Below, piece after piece: positions 63,673-64,000 of a stretch of 64,000 nt of DNA (the first letter of the stretch is position 1; every line of letters begins with the position of its first letter). This DNA comes from Candidatus Nanohalarchaeota archaeon (GTDB taxonomy: Archaea > Nanohalarchaeota > Nanosalinia > Nanosalinales > Nanosalinaceae), in assembly GCA_022729235.1 (NCBI GenBank), contig JALDAJ010000001.1:638442-702441 (forward strand). Direction: 5' to 3'. Under the pieces are notes generated by a model. The model was given only the letters and a program-made list of their open reading frames with translations. It was not told the origin of the DNA and did not search any database. Both the position numbers and the translations under genes were made by a program.

Positions 63673-63707
63673 CAGCGTTAAAAATTTTCGCCGACGTTTT
63701 TCAGATT

Positions 63708-64000
63708 ATGACAGACGAAATCTGTTCAAAGTGTGATGCGGACGCGGTGATTCACCGCGAATATGAGGGCCGCTCGCTCTGCAAGAAGCACTTTTCTATA
63801 GATGTGAACAAGCAGGTCAAGAAGACTATAAGAGAAGGAGACCTGGTCGAGTCAGGTGACACGATAGCGGTCGGTCTCTCCGGTGGGAAAGACTCCGCGG
63901 TTCTGCTTGAACAGCTGGTAAAGGTCTTCGGTGAGCGACCGGATATCGAAATCGTTGGTGTGTCCGTCCACGAAGGGATCGATGAGTACCGCGACGAGTC
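63708..64000 (+). CDS. ncsA: tRNA 2-thiolation protein NcsA/TtuA, partial
   Basis: The first 97 codons are in the window, the rest is beyond it. The N-terminus has the zinc finger C-x2-C (ICSKCDADAV) with partner Cys/His (LCKKHF), then a PP-loop SGGKDSAVLLEQLVK. This is the NcsA/TtuA/Ncs6 family, which thiolates U34 or U54 of tRNA, with sulfur from a ubiquitin-like carrier. A TATA-like gttaaaaatt about 28 bases before the ATG fits a leaderless gene. It complements ThiI 7 kb upstream. Confidence 0.9.
   Translation, partial: MTDEICSKCDADAVIHREYEGRSLCKKHFSIDVNKQVKKTIREGDLVESGDTIAVGLSGGKDSAVLLEQLVKVFGERPDIEIVGVSVHEGIDEYRDE

Overview
The window is archaeal and reads like a halophilic DPANN archaeon, most likely of the Nanohaloarchaeota. 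Nearly every predicted protein is strongly acidic (Asp/Glu runs). Many genes start at or just after a TATA-like box about 25-30 bases upstream, so they are probably leaderless. The gene set is archaeal: Hef helicase-nuclease, a HerA-like ATPase, a DUF460 protein, archaeal SRP RNA, class III-signal pilins with a preflagellin-type peptidase, an archaeosortase, NcsA and ThiI. The lineage is inferred from gene content and composition, not from a search.

Layout. 1-18.0 kb is dominated by the cell surface: large secreted or membrane-anchored beta-rich proteins (1-2791, 11206-18008) flank a minus-strand MoxR / DUF58 / VWA / coiled-coil / M50-like protease operon (2755-9737) and a small toxin-antitoxin patch (9781-10928). 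The MoxR ATPase carries a 589-residue intein with a LAGLIDADG endonuclease. 18.0-21.4 kb holds a MinD-like ATPase and phosphoenolpyruvate synthase fused to a winged helix. 21.5-35.0 kb is a type IV pilus region: several pilins and large pseudopilin-like proteins, two TadC-type platform proteins, the secretion ATPase, a winged-helix coiled-coil protein, prepilin peptidase, a further pilin and an archaeosortase. 35.0-42.1 kb is informational and membrane housekeeping (DUF460, Hef, HerA-like ATPase, PD-(D/E)XK nuclease, DUF2797, TraB). SRP RNA lies at about 42288-42552. 42.7-48.0 kb is accessory: an apparently acquired two-gene pair, small membrane proteins, a PqqB-like hydrolase, a 25-residue Cys-rich peptide gene beside tRNA-Cys, and a Nudix array. 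48.2-64 kb is again informational or redox: CysS, IleRS, a DHH phosphoesterase, ThiI, a DsbA/DsbB-like pair, tRNA-Ser(CGA), two HAD hydrolases and the start of NcsA.

How the parts may work together. The surface genes, MoxR cluster, pilus system and Dsb-like pair together describe building and folding of an extracellular layer in an oxidising, salty setting. A second theme is cysteine and sulfur: a Cys-rich mini-peptide, tRNA-Cys, CysS with a candidate Cys-containing leader peptide and alternative hairpins, and two tRNA thiolases (ThiI, NcsA).

The most unusual items are the possible attenuator-like leader ahead of cysS, the Cys-peptide/tRNA-Cys pair, the MoxR intein, the same single C2H2 finger (C-x2-C-x12-H-x4-H) attached to three unrelated proteins, a perfect palindrome over a ribosome binding site in the pilus region, a palindromic repeat array upstream of hef, and a cluster of hairpins and tRNA-like fragments next to tRNA-Ser.
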